Position numbers and translations under genes: made by a program
Shown: piece after piece, positions 37,904-48,481 of the stretch
Position numbering within the stretch: position 1 is the first letter of the stretch
How the letters are laid out: each line of letters opens with the position of its first letter
From: Trichomonas vaginalis G3
Taxonomy: Eukaryota > Parabasalia > Trichomonadida > Trichomonadidae
Direction: 5' to 3'
NCBI RefSeq assembly: GCF_026262505.1
Contig: NC_067208.1
Location: 11,603,962 to 11,667,961 of the forward strand
DNA: 64,000 nt
The notes under the pieces: generated by a model
Seen by the model: only the letters and a program-made list of their open reading frames with translations
The model's database searches: none
Told to the model about the DNA's origin: nothing

Positions 37904-38143
37904 ATTGAATTTTTTTTTCGGATAGTTTATTGTACAATTTTGTACTGATGAAGGAAATTTATCTCCTTTTTCAATGAATAAAACAATAAATTAATTGAAT
38001 CCCATTCTCCATGTCTACAAGATTGAATCAATAATTGAGTAAAAAAGAAATTCAGCTTTCATTAAGCTTTTTAAAACTATATAATAGAAAATAGTTAACA
38101 ACAAACAATGATTTTTATTCAAATATATAGACAATTATAAGAT

Positions 38144-40723
38144 TCATTCTTTTGAAGAAAGTTTTATGATATCCCTGTTAAGCTGACTTATTTGGTCTTT
38201 CAGATTTTTGATTGTTGATTCGTAAGACTCAGTAATTTGCTTTTTCTCAACTTGGAATTTCTTTTCTTGAGAGTTCAAAGTAATTTCATTGACTTTCTTT
38301 TGATATTCTCGATCTGCCGAAATTTGCTCAATTGTAGCTTTTTGAGCAGCAATTACATTTTTCATTCGGCTTATCTGCGCTTTACTGTCATCACAATTAT
38401 TGCTTGATTGTTTCAATTGCTCTGTAACTCTTTTGATTTCCGCAGACATATCCTTCATATGTTTGCTTTTGTCTGCTTCATGCTGATTATTTAATTCAGC
38501 AACTTCTTGTTTATGCTTTGTGCTTTCTTCATCAAGTTTATGTTCTGCATTTCTGAGATTTGAATTGAGTTCTTGATTTTGTGATTTTAATTCTGAATTT
38601 GTCTTTGTTAGATCTTGAAGATCTGATTTGAATTGATTATTTTCTGCTGTGAGCTTTTCAAGATTTGCCTTCATTTCGATGTCATCATTTTCTTTAGATG
38701 ATTTAAGTGAGCAAAATGATGATTTGTATTTCTTATATTTCCTTTCTAATCTATCAATTTTAGTATGCATCTCATTTATTAATTTTTCTGTGCGCTGTTT
38801 GAATTTCTTTGGGCTTTCTTTGCCAAACAATTTATTAACCTTAAATAATTTGATTGACAATTCTTTTACTTGCCGAGAAAGAGTATCATGATCAATCTTT
38901 AAGGAATTTACTTGATTAATTAAGTATTGCCCATTATTTGATAAAATTTCATCTAATGATGTTGATTTTCCAATTACTACAATTGACAAATCAACAATAA
39001 ACTTAGAAAATCGGTCTTTAACAAATTCTAACTGTTGATTCAGTGCGGACGATTCATCATTTAATATTTTAATTCTCTTGTTGTAAAACTTTGCAATTGT
39101 ATTGAAAGCAGTTTGAATTTTGGAAGATGTTTGCAGATTTTCATTCCTTCCAATGAATTCAATTTTATTAGAAAGCTTTTTATCGAATCCGTTAAAACAC
39201 CAGGATGAGATCGGAATTGCCTCCTTATCTTGTTTTGAAACGATGTCAGCACTTTTAGCAACTTCTGCATCAAGTTTTTCTTGATATTCCATTAATTTTT
39301 TACTGAGATTATCATTTTCCTTTACTACTTCTGTATTCCTTAAATTAAGTAAATTGATTTTCTCGTTTAATTGAGTAATTGTAATTTGGTACTCATTAAT
39401 CTGCTGCTTGTAGTTATCTGCTATAGTTTGAGCCTTTTCAAGTTTGCTATTGGCTTCTTCTTCAATCTTTCTAATTGCTTTAACACCTTTCTTTTGCTTT
39501 TTGATGTTAAGAGAATGAAGAGCATCTCTTAGACTTTCTAATTCATTAAGAGTCTCTTCATGGATGGCAGATAATGACTTCAAATCATTTTCTTGCTTCA
39601 ATGTATTAATTTTATAATTTTCGAATTCATTTTCTGTTATTTGGATTTTTTCAATTAATTTTTGACGTTCTTTGTTAACGTTCTCGAGTTCTGAAGACAA
39701 TTCTTTGACTCTAGCATTCAGTTCCTCATATGTGGAATCATCGTTCTGTTTCAATTCATCTTTTTTAGGAGAGAAATTATTTAAGATTTCTTGCTTTATT
39801 GGTGTCTGGACTAAATTTATTTGAGTTGAATTTGAATTATTTTTAAGTCTCAAAATTTCGGTTTTCAAATTCTCGATTTTAAGGTTTAGAAGTTTAATTT
39901 GATGTTGATAATCCTCTTCTTGCAATTTCTTATCTTCTTCAGTGCTTTCTAATTTCCTTGTCAGAGACAATATTTTCGCCGAGTTAACTTCAAAATCTTT
40001 GACATTATTTTTTTGAACATCGAATTTCATTTGAAGTTGTTTGATTTCACTCTCTTTTTCTTTTAACTTTGAGCTTAGAAGTTTATATTTGCGTTTCATT
40101 TCATCATCCTTGGCCGATTGTTTTAGTTTTTCATTTTGTTGAACGGGTTTATTTTTGGGTGATTTAATAATGGTGTCTTGCTTGAAAAACTTACTGATTG
40201 AATCTATTAAATCATCAAATGAGGTGATTTCATGATCAAAATAAAACGAAATAGCTTCTAAATTTCGATGTTCCTTTGCAATAAATTCTTTAATTTGTGT
40301 GTTCAAATTTTGGTTTTCTTTTATTGCTTTATTGAAATCTTGTGATAATTTCTGCATTTCTAAATTGAATTTCTTCTTTATTTTATTAATTTCTTTTTTA
40401 TAAGTTTCTTCTTTATTATGAAGCTGGAAAATCATATTTTCATTTAATTTTTTATTTGATTGTTTCAATTCATTGTTTTTTGAAATCTCGATATTTAATT
40501 TATTTTTCAATTCTATATTATCTTGTGAGATCTGTCTGATCTGTGCATATAACGATTGATTTTGATCTATAACTTCGTTAATTTTACTGCTAATTTCAAT
40601 TGCATTATCGAAATTAGCCTTTTCTAGTATCTTTTGATACGAAAAGTCTTCTTCTTCGTTACACACAGGATTTTTTACTATATCATTATTCATATTAGAT
40701 AAATTGCTGCTAGAAGGTCTCAT
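38144..40723 (-). CDS. Long coiled-coil protein, hypothetical
   Basis: 859 residues, almost entirely heptad-like (for example KLKEKESEIKQLQMKFDVQK and EELNARVKELSSELENVNKE). A less helical segment in the middle (ISSWCFNGFDKKLSNKIEFI) could be a hinge. T. vaginalis has many such proteins, often labelled viral A-type inclusion or myosin-like from low-complexity matches. A structural role in cytoskeleton, centrosome or Golgi is possible. No globular domain seen. Confidence 0.7.
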   Translation of the reverse strand: MRPSSSNLSNMNNDIVKNPVCNEEEDFSYQKILEKANFDNAIEISSKINEVIDQNQSLYAQIRQISQDNIELKNKLNIEISKNNELKQSNKKLNENMIFQLHNKEETYKKEINKIKKKFNLEMQKLSQDFNKAIKENQNLNTQIKEFIAKEHRNLEAISFYFDHEITSFDDLIDSISKFFKQDTIIKSPKNKPVQQNEKLKQSAKDDEMKRKYKLLSSKLKEKESEIKQLQMKFDVQKNNVKDFEVNSAKILSLTRKLESTEEDKKLQEEDYQHQIKLLNLKIENLKTEILRLKNNSNSTQINLVQTPIKQEILNNFSPKKDELKQNDDSTYEELNARVKELSSELENVNKERQKLIEKIQITENEFENYKINTLKQENDLKSLSAIHEETLNELESLRDALHSLNIKKQKKGVKAIRKIEEEANSKLEKAQTIADNYKQQINEYQITITQLNEKINLLNLRNTEVVKENDNLSKKLMEYQEKLDAEVAKSADIVSKQDKEAIPISSWCFNGFDKKLSNKIEFIGRNENLQTSSKIQTAFNTIAKFYNKRIKILNDESSALNQQLEFVKDRFSKFIVDLSIVVIGKSTSLDEILSNNGQYLINQVNSLKIDHDTLSRQVKELSIKLFKVNKLFGKESPKKFKQRTEKLINEMHTKIDRLERKYKKYKSSFCSLKSSKENDDIEMKANLEKLTAENNQFKSDLQDLTKTNSELKSQNQELNSNLRNAEHKLDEESTKHKQEVAELNNQHEADKSKHMKDMSAEIKRVTEQLKQSSNNCDDSKAQISRMKNVIAAQKATIEQISADREYQKKVNEITLNSQEKKFQVEKKQITESYESTIKNLKDQISQLNRDIIKLSSKE

Positions 40724-41204
40724 TTAGTTGATTTTTATTTTTTCCTAAACGTGCCACAAACAATGATGTATTACATTTTAAATTGTATAAATATAGACTC
40801 CTCTATCTATATTATCATATTGATGAATTAAATTCTATAAATCTCATAGATTACACCATTTTTGTAAAAACTATCTTTTTTTGTTTTAGTAACAGAGAAA
40901 CTAATGACAGACATATATATTGGATCGGTAATTTCGAGATTAGTTAGTGAATATTAGAATGATTTTTTTGTTATATATCATTTAATAAGCATTTATGCAC
41001 AACACCTTTAAGGGTTTATGATTTCATTTTGCTGATGAATCATTATGATATCAATTTGAAGAATTTCTATGAAAATGGCATATTTTGGTATTTATATATC
41101 GGAATTTAATTTTGTATAAGGGAGTTTGTTCATGTTCATGCTTCTAATCGCAACATAAAAGATTCGAAAAATGAAATGTCAAAAAATACAACATCCGAGT
41201 AAAA
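40724..41204. other. Divergent host intergenic region
   Basis: Separates the coiled-coil gene from the seven-TM gene. AT-rich; initiator-like ATCAACTAAATG at the minus-strand gene and TCAAAAAAT upstream of the plus-strand gene. No repeat or RNA gene seen. Confidence 0.5.
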
Positions 41205-42476
41205 ATGGGAAAATCGGATTCAAGCGATCAAATGGATAACATTGGAGACACCGACTTGGCTCTTGAAGCATTTGAGCAGATGGATACCAGGAGTTTTATA
41301 TATTCAGTCATCTTATTCGCTGCTTGCTGTATCATTTCGTTACTTTTTATTTGGATATCTCCGTCACCCAATTTAAATCTTGAACACAAGATAGAGACAC
41401 AAAGCAACACAAAAGAAGTCAGTATTCAACTTTCAATGAAAAATTTGAAATTTTATCATCGCTCACTTACCTTTTTAGTTAAGTCAAACAACAAATTCAG
41501 AGCAATGGGAATCATTGTTACAGGCTTTGTGAAGCTGAAAAAGAACAATTTAGTCATTCGTGAATTTACGATCGAAAACCTTCCTCTTAAACTATTTAAC
41601 AATAAGTATTCACAAGTATTTTCAACAGGAAAGTTCAGTGTTGATGAAATTGGCGGATATATTAACTTCATTTCAAAAGATCAGCCAATTCAAGCTTTAG
41701 AATACACCTGGCAACTGGAGAATTCATCATTCATTTTCTTCCACTTACTACTCAAATCTGTCATTTGCATAATCATTACTCTTATGCTCTTTAAATTCAT
41801 CAGAAAAGTTGATAAACTTGAGAGCGAACCGACTTACATACAAGCATTAACACATAGATTATCATATGTTTTTGCTTTTTGCTTCTTACCGATCCCAGAA
41901 ATTTGCTATTTCATGAACATTCGAGGATTCCAAACTTTAATTTCTAGTTTCGAATTTGTTTCAGTGATAACATTGATTTCATACATGGTTATTTCAGCAT
42001 GGGACCTTTCTGTTCATAATGCTGATAGCGAACCTCAATTTATTGAAAAATTATTTGCATTAGCGATTTTTCTGATTGTTGTATTACTTCTCCCTCAAAC
42101 ATTTAAGATAGGATATGGAGAAATACAAAATTTCTTGGAGAATTGGCTCGGTATTTTTACAATTTTGGTAATTGTTTTCTCATTAACGATTATTCCTGAT
42201 AGAATCAAGAAGCAAGCACCAGAACATAAAGTATCGATAGTTCATATAGCTTATACATTGATCCCAACCTTAGTTTACGCGTATTTCAAATCTACCAATC
42301 AGAAAAGAATCTCTATATGCGGATTATTGTTATTTATTTACACTGCCATTGCATTTTCTTTTATTTTGTTGCTCCATTGGCCGGAGGAAGCTTCAGAATA
42401 TGTTACAACTTACATTACTATTCCAAAGGATTCATTCCCATCAAAACAAGATTCAGTGAAACGCAGAAAAGCTTAA
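41205..42476 (+). CDS. Multipass membrane protein, TMEM181/Wntless-like topology
   Basis: 423 residues. One membrane helix (SVILFAACCIISLLFIW) after a short acidic cytosolic N-terminus, then a lumenal domain of ~125 residues with strand pattern (KNLKFYHRSLTFLVKSNN). About six to seven further helices follow (FFHLLLKSVICIIITLML to LLLFIYTAIAFSFILLLHW) before a basic tail. This order, one TM, a lumenal GOLD-like domain and a seven-TM bundle, resembles TMEM181, Wntless and other GOST proteins that act in Golgi trafficking. The match is by topology, so family membership is tentative. Confidence 0.6.
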   Translation: MGKSDSSDQMDNIGDTDLALEAFEQMDTRSFIYSVILFAACCIISLLFIWISPSPNLNLEHKIETQSNTKEVSIQLSMKNLKFYHRSLTFLVKSNNKFRAMGIIVTGFVKLKKNNLVIREFTIENLPLKLFNNKYSQVFSTGKFSVDEIGGYINFISKDQPIQALEYTWQLENSSFIFFHLLLKSVICIIITLMLFKFIRKVDKLESEPTYIQALTHRLSYVFAFCFLPIPEICYFMNIRGFQTLISSFEFVSVITLISYMVISAWDLSVHNADSEPQFIEKLFALAIFLIVVLLLPQTFKIGYGEIQNFLENWLGIFTILVIVFSLTIIPDRIKKQAPEHKVSIVHIAYTLIPTLVYAYFKSTNQKRISICGLLLFIYTAIAFSFILLLHWPEEASEYVTTYITIPKDSFPSKQDSVKRRKA

Positions 42477-42561
42477 CTTATATATATTTGTGTTTTATTA
42501 AACTTTTTATTTGATAATAACAAAAAAAAATTTTTTTAATAGACATGAAAACAAACATATT

Positions 42562-43227
42562 TTATTTGAGAGATTTGATTGTTTGAATCTCTTCTTCTGC
42601 AATGGCAATACATTTTTGAATAGATAAAACTTTTTCTCTAAGAGATTCATTATGACTTCGAAGAGATATAATTTGTGGTGCATCTGTTTCTACTTTCTCT
42701 TCATGAACAATAAGCGGGTCGTCAAATACTTTGAATAATTTGTTTAGTTGATCATTTAATTGTCTTTGTTTTTCAAACAAATCAGATCTCTGACGCATTG
42801 TAGCTTCTAAGTCTGTAACTTCTTGCTGACGTCTTTCTATATGATGATTTATTTCGTTTAATTGCCTTTTCAACTGTTCATTTTCTTTTTCTATTTCTTG
42901 AGTTTCTGTTTTTAGTTGATCTAGTCTCTGTTCTTGCACTATAAGCCTTTGCAACGCTTGAACTTCTGTAGGAGCAGTTTCTTTTTCTGCAGTAATATCA
43001 ATTAAGGCTCTATCTATAAAACAACCGAAAACTGGATCTGATGCCGCAATTTTTTCTAACATTTCGACAAAAATCTTGATTCTTTCTTCACTACCTCGTT
43101 TTGAATTTCTTGCTCTTTCTCGAAGATTTCTTTCGAGCCATAGTTCAAGTTCGATATGAGATACTTTATCTTTTGGTGTTGTTTGATCCTTAAATAATGC
43201 TTTATAGCCAGTTTCACGTGATTGCAT
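42562..43227 (-). CDS. Small coiled-coil host protein
   Basis: 221 residues. A short N-terminal helical domain (VSHIELELWLERNLRERARN, IKIFVEMLEKIAASDPVFGC) precedes a coiled coil from about residue 90 to the end (QLKTETQEIEKENEQLKRQL, IISLRSHNESLREKVLSIQK). TTGTCACTTTTTG lies about 20 bases before the ATG and matches the host initiator. Divergent from the Rab gene, 108 bp apart. No family recognised; perhaps a centrosomal or cytoskeletal adaptor. Confidence 0.65.
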   Translation of the reverse strand: MQSRETGYKALFKDQTTPKDKVSHIELELWLERNLRERARNSKRGSEERIKIFVEMLEKIAASDPVFGCFIDRALIDITAEKETAPTEVQALQRLIVQEQRLDQLKTETQEIEKENEQLKRQLNEINHHIERRQQEVTDLEATMRQRSDLFEKQRQLNDQLNKLFKVFDDPLIVHEEKVETDAPQIISLRSHNESLREKVLSIQKCIAIAEEEIQTIKSLK

Positions 43228-43335
43228 AGAAAAATTGTTTTTTCAAAAAGTGACAATCTCTACTGATATCCAAAAATTATTCCGCCATTAAAAAAATTTT
43301 TTAGTGACGATGAATTACGGTTTCGATAGTAAAAA

Positions 43336-43923
43336 ATGACTACGAGCTCAACACCAACAGTTAAAGTTATATTTGTAGGAAGTAGCTCAGTAGGTAAAAC
43401 ATGTTTAATAGGCGCTCTTTTCCATCAAGATTTCAATCCACAACCTGTTCCAACTGTTGCACCAGCATTTAACGTTGTAGACATAACACAGAAATCTGGT
43501 CGAATGATTACGCTTCAAGTATGGGATACTGCTGGCCAGGAAAGATATTCAGCAGTTAATCTTTTGTTTTACAGAGATGCAGACGTTGCTTGTGTTTGTT
43601 ATGATCCAGGTAATCCTGAATTTAAAGAATCCGTTCCTGCTTGGATCAAAAGTGTTTTAGAAGAAGTTCCAACTTGCAAATTGTTTTTAATTCTTACAAA
43701 ATTAGATTTATACGATGAACAGAAGATTTCTGAATTTAAAGCTGATGCAAATTTATTCAAAGAAAAATTCAATATCGAAGAGATATTTTACACTTCGGCT
43801 GCTGCAAAAACGGGATTTGAAAATTTGCTACAAGCTGCTGCAGATACTGCAAATATTGCTCCCGTAATGAATGCTGTAGCATTAGATGCACCTCCACAGG
43901 AGCCGAAGAAAGGATGTTGCTAA
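43336..43923 (+). CDS. Rab-family small GTPase
   Basis: 195 residues, normal Rab length. P-loop GSSSVGKT at 15-22, switch II WDTAGQER at 63-70, base-specificity motif TKLD at 121-124 (usual NKxD, with Thr in place of Asn) and TSAAAK at 153-158. The C-terminal KKGCC provides the double-cysteine prenylation site. The switch I segment (VPTVAPAFNVVDI) lacks the usual TIGVDF wording, so the effector set is probably peculiar to the parabasalid. It regulates vesicle traffic; the compartment cannot be told from sequence. Confidence 0.9.
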   Translation: MTTSSTPTVKVIFVGSSSVGKTCLIGALFHQDFNPQPVPTVAPAFNVVDITQKSGRMITLQVWDTAGQERYSAVNLLFYRDADVACVCYDPGNPEFKESVPAWIKSVLEEVPTCKLFLILTKLDLYDEQKISEFKADANLFKEKFNIEEIFYTSAAAKTGFENLLQAAADTANIAPVMNAVALDAPPQEPKKGCC

Positions 43924-44444
43924 GTAATTCACATTTTACAAATATCAACGCATTTGAAGCTTCAATGTTTGTATATGTATATACATTCCATGCATAGTGT
44001 TAATTCTTGATTTCTTTTCTATAGAAATTTAAAGATTAGATTTGTATTTACATTATTTTTTTATTGATACGCTAACTTTAGAATCTACTTAACAGCTCAA
44101 TATTTTATTAATTTTTGTGTTATTCCATAGAGTCGATTTACAAAGTTTTATAAGATCATTCTAATTTGAGTATCTGTTTTATATATTTGTCTTAATATTC
44201 TTTGCCTTTAATTATAATTTCTGTCATACTATAGAATTGTAAGCTTTAATGCTAATGCATAAGTAGAAAAAGAATATTTAATCATATCGAATCATTTGTA
44301 TAAGGAGAAATATATGATTTCATAAGATCATTCTTGCTTTATTTTCTATGTAGATTTAAAAGCATTCCTAAGAACAATAGATAAAGGAAAAATTTCAATA
44401 AACAAAAAGAACATTTAATTAATAAACAAAATTATGTAAAAAGC
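43924..44444. other. Convergent host intergenic region
   Basis: Lies between the 3' ends of the Rab and GCP2-like genes. AT-rich, no protein-like frame or repeat. Presumably holds both genes' 3' processing signals. Confidence 0.5.
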
Positions 44445-46970
44445 TTAAAGGATATTGATACAGATTCTTCTCAATCTCATTTCTAAGAATTGCATCTCTT
44501 GAACTTTTTCATCTTGAATTAAGATGTAAAACTTTCTTAAAAGAGCAACAAAGTCTTCATAAAGCTTCGAAAGACGATTACTGATATCAGCAAATGATTC
44601 TTGCTGTTTCTGTATGAAAGGATGATCTTTCTTTGTCCATCTTTTCTTCTTTTGAGAGTATTTGATAACTGCTTGGTAGCTTCCTTCTATTTCAGCCATT
44701 AAATCATGGAAAATTGAAACATATTCAACAATTGAATTTACAATTTTCAATATATTAAAATGTTTCTGTGTTTGGAAGCTATTTTCGCAGATATAATCAA
44801 GATAATCTGTATGTAACTTCAGCATATCATCAAAATCTTCTGAACTTTTCATTTTCGTAGTCATTTTTGTGAAATTGCACATAATTATGTCTGTGCATAA
44901 ATATTCGACTAAACTTGTTACTGTTGCAAGCATAAATTGTCTTGTTGCGTTCATCAAGCGATAAGTTGAATGTTCGAATCCAATTAATTCTAATAATTCA
45001 AGTTTTCTTGAATTATGCCAATCGTTGCCTAATCTAAACTCAGAAACTTTAAGTTTCCAGATGAAATCACTCACAGAGTAATATCTACGCAATACTTCTT
45101 GAGTTAAGAAGATATCAATTGGCGCATTTGTCAAATAAACCAATTTAACTTCATCAACTGTTGGCTGTTGTGTCCATTTCTCTTTGAGATCAACTCTGTC
45201 ATGCAATGGCTCCCTTGTAATTGGATTTATGTAAGTTGTTGCCATTGGAGTTGAATCCTTCATTGCGTGGACGAATAAAGCAGCTGCATCTCCATCTTCT
45301 GCTTCATCAAAGTTTGTGAACAAAGCTTTTGCGAAATCTCCGCGACCAAAAAGAATAAAATCAACAAGAGTTCGTAAATGACCTGGAATCCAGACAATAT
45401 CTAATGTCATGTAACGCATTGAGTTAACAGCATCTTTATAGAATAAAGGAACCATCGATAATTCAAAAGGAGGACCAACCCATTCGTTATTAATTTCTTC
45501 TTTTGATTTTTGTGAAGTAAAATTAATGGCAAATGGTGCTGTCGACCCGAAATTGTCTACATACTTCATGCAACTATCTTTGTACTTGATAACAAAGTTC
45601 CTTGCGCGTCCGGCATTTAAAATCTTTCTAATTATGCTGTTTTCGTTGAGAAAAACAGGAATTTTCTCTTGGACACGTGTATATTTGTTCGACCACCAAT
45701 CCTGTGAACTTAATTTCCCGGAATGTTTAGTTACAAAAAATTCATTTTCTGGATCTTTCAAAACTCCGAAAACTGTCCAATCTCTGATGTAAACAAGTAG
45801 ACTTTCAATGCCTGCATCTATCAATTGTGATCCAAATGATAGAATTTGCGGACTTCCGTGTTTTTGACAATAAGAAATTGTATTTAAAAGAGAAGGACGG
45901 AATTTTGAAGAAATTGCATAGCAAATGATAGCAAGAGCTTGAAGTTTCTCAAATATGGTACCTGTAAGTTGTGTTTCTAATGAAAGTAATGATGTTTTGT
46001 TTGTATCAATATTTTCAATTTGTTCAACTATTGGTTTAAACTCTTTTTCAATGACATCGAGCATATTTCGTCCGATACTACCTGTAAATGATTCGTTTGA
46101 TGTTCTGATTTGGTTAACTATCTTAATTATTCTTGAAACATAATTTAATGAGGAATTTTGATGAGGAATTGTATATTTTTCGCATGTAATCTTGCCATCA
46201 TCATTTGTTAGTAAGATTTTGCTTTCATCGCCTAAAAGAAGTTTCTTTAATTCCTGAACTAAAATCATGTCAGGAATTGGCTCTTTAATATGAACAATTG
46301 TCTTTCTAATTGTATTTGGTTTGATTGTGGAGACAATATGTAAGTTAGATGATGATAAAGAGTTTAATAAATCAAAAATTGCAAGTTTTTGATCGCCGAA
46401 AACTTTCTTCATTTGAGACAAGCTGTGTATGTAGTCTGGACTAATAGAATTTTTCCATTTCTTAGCCCAATAATCAAAGTTTTGTGGTTTTTTATTTATT
46501 GTTTGACTATTTATCAAAAAATATGAAGTTGTACGTGCATCATCGATTATATCTGGATCGTATGTTTCTAATATATTTGAGGCAAGTGAATCTAATAAAT
46601 TTTGAAAATCAGTAGGAAGAATTTTTAAACGTGCATCGGAATTCGAATTGCTTGTTGTTAAAGAATTGTCTTGTTTTTGGTGTTTAGTTTTGTATTTTGA
46701 AGTTAAATTTGTATTATTTTGCTCAGATTTGGTAGATTGGAAATTAAATTCTGGTTTCTCTTGATCAATTTGTTCAATTTCGTTTTGATGTGTTCGCTTA
46801 TGATGAATTATTATGTTGTAAACGTCATTTTCGTTTGGCGCGTCTTGATATATTTTTGTATTTATTGATTCCGTCACAAATGGGCTATTTTGCTTAATAG
46901 AAATGCGGACATTTGTTTCGCTTCGAGTAGATTTTGTTCGCCTTTCAGATTCATCTCTACTCTGCTTCAT
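44445..46970 (-). CDS. Gamma-tubulin complex component (GCP2/Spc97-like)
   Basis: 841 residues. After a disordered polar N-terminus (~1-180), the GRIP1 region includes VFGVLKDPENEFFVTKHSG and WWSNKYTRVQEKIPVFLNEN, then RKILNAGRARNFV, closely following GCP2 order. GRIP2 includes GHLRTLVDFILFGRGDFAKA, a divergent VKLVYLTNAPIDIFLTQEVL and FDDMLKLHTDYLDYICENSF. GCP2 with GCP3 and gamma-tubulin forms the small complex that nucleates microtubules, here relevant to flagellar basal bodies and the spindle. Shared features point to GCP2 rather than GCP3, but a phylogeny would be needed to settle it. Confidence 0.85.
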   Translation of the reverse strand: MKQSRDESERRTKSTRSETNVRISIKQNSPFVTESINTKIYQDAPNENDVYNIIIHHKRTHQNEIEQIDQEKPEFNFQSTKSEQNNTNLTSKYKTKHQKQDNSLTTSNSNSDARLKILPTDFQNLLDSLASNILETYDPDIIDDARTTSYFLINSQTINKKPQNFDYWAKKWKNSISPDYIHSLSQMKKVFGDQKLAIFDLLNSLSSSNLHIVSTIKPNTIRKTIVHIKEPIPDMILVQELKKLLLGDESKILLTNDDGKITCEKYTIPHQNSSLNYVSRIIKIVNQIRTSNESFTGSIGRNMLDVIEKEFKPIVEQIENIDTNKTSLLSLETQLTGTIFEKLQALAIICYAISSKFRPSLLNTISYCQKHGSPQILSFGSQLIDAGIESLLVYIRDWTVFGVLKDPENEFFVTKHSGKLSSQDWWSNKYTRVQEKIPVFLNENSIIRKILNAGRARNFVIKYKDSCMKYVDNFGSTAPFAINFTSQKSKEEINNEWVGPPFELSMVPLFYKDAVNSMRYMTLDIVWIPGHLRTLVDFILFGRGDFAKALFTNFDEAEDGDAAALFVHAMKDSTPMATTYINPITREPLHDRVDLKEKWTQQPTVDEVKLVYLTNAPIDIFLTQEVLRRYYSVSDFIWKLKVSEFRLGNDWHNSRKLELLELIGFEHSTYRLMNATRQFMLATVTSLVEYLCTDIIMCNFTKMTTKMKSSEDFDDMLKLHTDYLDYICENSFQTQKHFNILKIVNSIVEYVSIFHDLMAEIEGSYQAVIKYSQKKKRWTKKDHPFIQKQQESFADISNRLSKLYEDFVALLRKFYILIQDEKVQEMQFLEMRLRRICINIL

Positions 46971-47188
46971 TAAAATTTCGTTTAAAAAATATGAATAAAT
47001 CTTTTTAAAATTTTGAGTTTCTATATCTAATCTAAATATTAATATTATTCTTCAATATTCTCAATATCAACCAATCACTTTCAAAAATTTGCCACAATAA
47101 ACAACCAAGAATGTTGTAAATTATAGTGTATAATACAACATTATTAAATCATAAGCTGAAGTGACATGATAAATTATTTATTTTTTCA

Positions 47189-47857
47189 ATGACGATATCG
47201 CGGCAATTAATTAGTGACTCAAACAAATCAAACAAACACACATTTATATCAGATACAGATAGTTCTGATGGATCTGATAAGGATGGACTCAGCTGGATTG
47301 ACAATTTCCTTTGCCAACCCGGTTCCGAATGGTTTTGTCAGATACCAGAAGCATATTTGAACGATGGATTCAATTTATACGGTCTCGAATCAAGCGAATG
47401 TCATGGAAAACTCGCATATAAGCAACTATTAGGAGGGACTGATTCAAGTGATTCATTCGATTCGGATAGTGAAGATGAAATCGAGAAGGAAACTGAACAT
47501 CTTTATGGTTTAATTCATGCCCGATTTATTTTCTCTGAAGAAGGCCTTTTTCAGATGATCAAAAAATTCAGAGAAGGCGTTTTCGGATTATGCCCTCGAC
47601 TTTCTTGCAATGGAACTCATCTTCTTCCAATAGGACTTAATGATAAGCCAAATAAATCAAACGTTAAATTATATTGCTTCAAATGTCAACAACTTTATAA
47701 TCCTGATGCCGTTCATGAGATGATTGATGGAGCATACTTTACTCGTAGCTTTCCGCAATATCTTTTAATGGAGCTATCATTGCTCGAAAAGGATTCAAAT
47801 GAAAATAGTCTATTAACAAGCGAATCAATGTCAACAACAAGAAACGGATTTAAGTAG
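47189..47857 (+). CDS. Casein kinase 2 regulatory (beta) subunit
   Basis: 222 residues. SWIDNFLCQPGSEWFCQIPE at 35-54 and the acidic loop SSDSFDSDSEDEIEKE at 86-101 are typical of CK2 beta. So are YGLIHARFI at 106-114 and the zinc-binding cysteines at 135, 140, 163 and 166 (CPRLSC ... YCFKC), with the closing DGAYFTRSFPQYLL. It dimerises and joins two catalytic subunits. The start sits in TTTTTTCAATG, an initiator-type context. A Ser/Asp-rich N-terminal extension (DTDSSDGSDKDG) offers CK2 self-phosphorylation sites. Confidence 0.93.
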   Translation: MTISRQLISDSNKSNKHTFISDTDSSDGSDKDGLSWIDNFLCQPGSEWFCQIPEAYLNDGFNLYGLESSECHGKLAYKQLLGGTDSSDSFDSDSEDEIEKETEHLYGLIHARFIFSEEGLFQMIKKFREGVFGLCPRLSCNGTHLLPIGLNDKPNKSNVKLYCFKCQQLYNPDAVHEMIDGAYFTRSFPQYLLMELSLLEKDSNENSLLTSESMSTTRNGFK

Positions 47858-48481
47858 CATTCAATACTTTTTAACTTATATATAGGCTTTATGCCTGAAG
47901 TAATTTTGACTCGTTATCAATTGGGTTCGGTTTGGATCATTTTATATTTTTGTTTGTTTGAATATTTTTGTACTATTTGGAAATAAAAAGTAGTTTGTTT
48001 TTGTATTTTATTATTTTGAAATCTTCGTTGTAGTTTCTCAAATCCTCAGAAGAATCTGGAGTATTTAGAGTTTCTCAGGGATTTCATCCTTCATGACCAA
48101 GTCCAAAACTTGAGAAATGAGAAAAAATCTCTGAAAAGGAACATTTCAAAGAGACTTTTTGAATGAGATGAATGCAATGCAAATCTAAGATGTTTGGACC
48201 GCTGAGCCATCATAATTTTTAACAAATTGTTTATTTTGTTTTGTTTGGTTTAATTTGAACGTTGTAATTTAAATAAAATTACTGAGATTAATGCCACAAT
48301 TGTAATTTTCATACAAAAATTGCATTTGCGAATACTAAAACAATAGTAGTAGGATATGATGGGTTTAGTGACTTTTTTTGTTACATCTATATATAGACGA
48401 TGCATTAAAATATATTTATTTATAAACCATTAAAAAATTAAAGTTATTTTTAAAATAATTTATTTTTTTATTCTTACATAA
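47858..48481. other. Junction between host DNA and right element
   Basis: AT-rich sequence with no protein-like frame. The minus strand around 48,191-48,212 reads TGGCTCAGCGGTCCAAACAT, like a tRNA A box, but no B box or cloverleaf follows. The element's left end must lie in this interval; no inverted end could be fixed. Confidence 0.45.

Noticed and set aside
48191-48212. tRNA gene on the minus strand near TGGCTCAGCGG
   Set aside because: Only an A-box-like word is seen; no B box at proper distance and no cloverleaf.
22263-48350. The host segment as part of one giant composite element
   Set aside because: It contains recognisable host genes (GCP2-like, CK2 beta, Rab, BspA-like, ankyrin) with host-type initiators, so it is ordinary chromosome between two elements.
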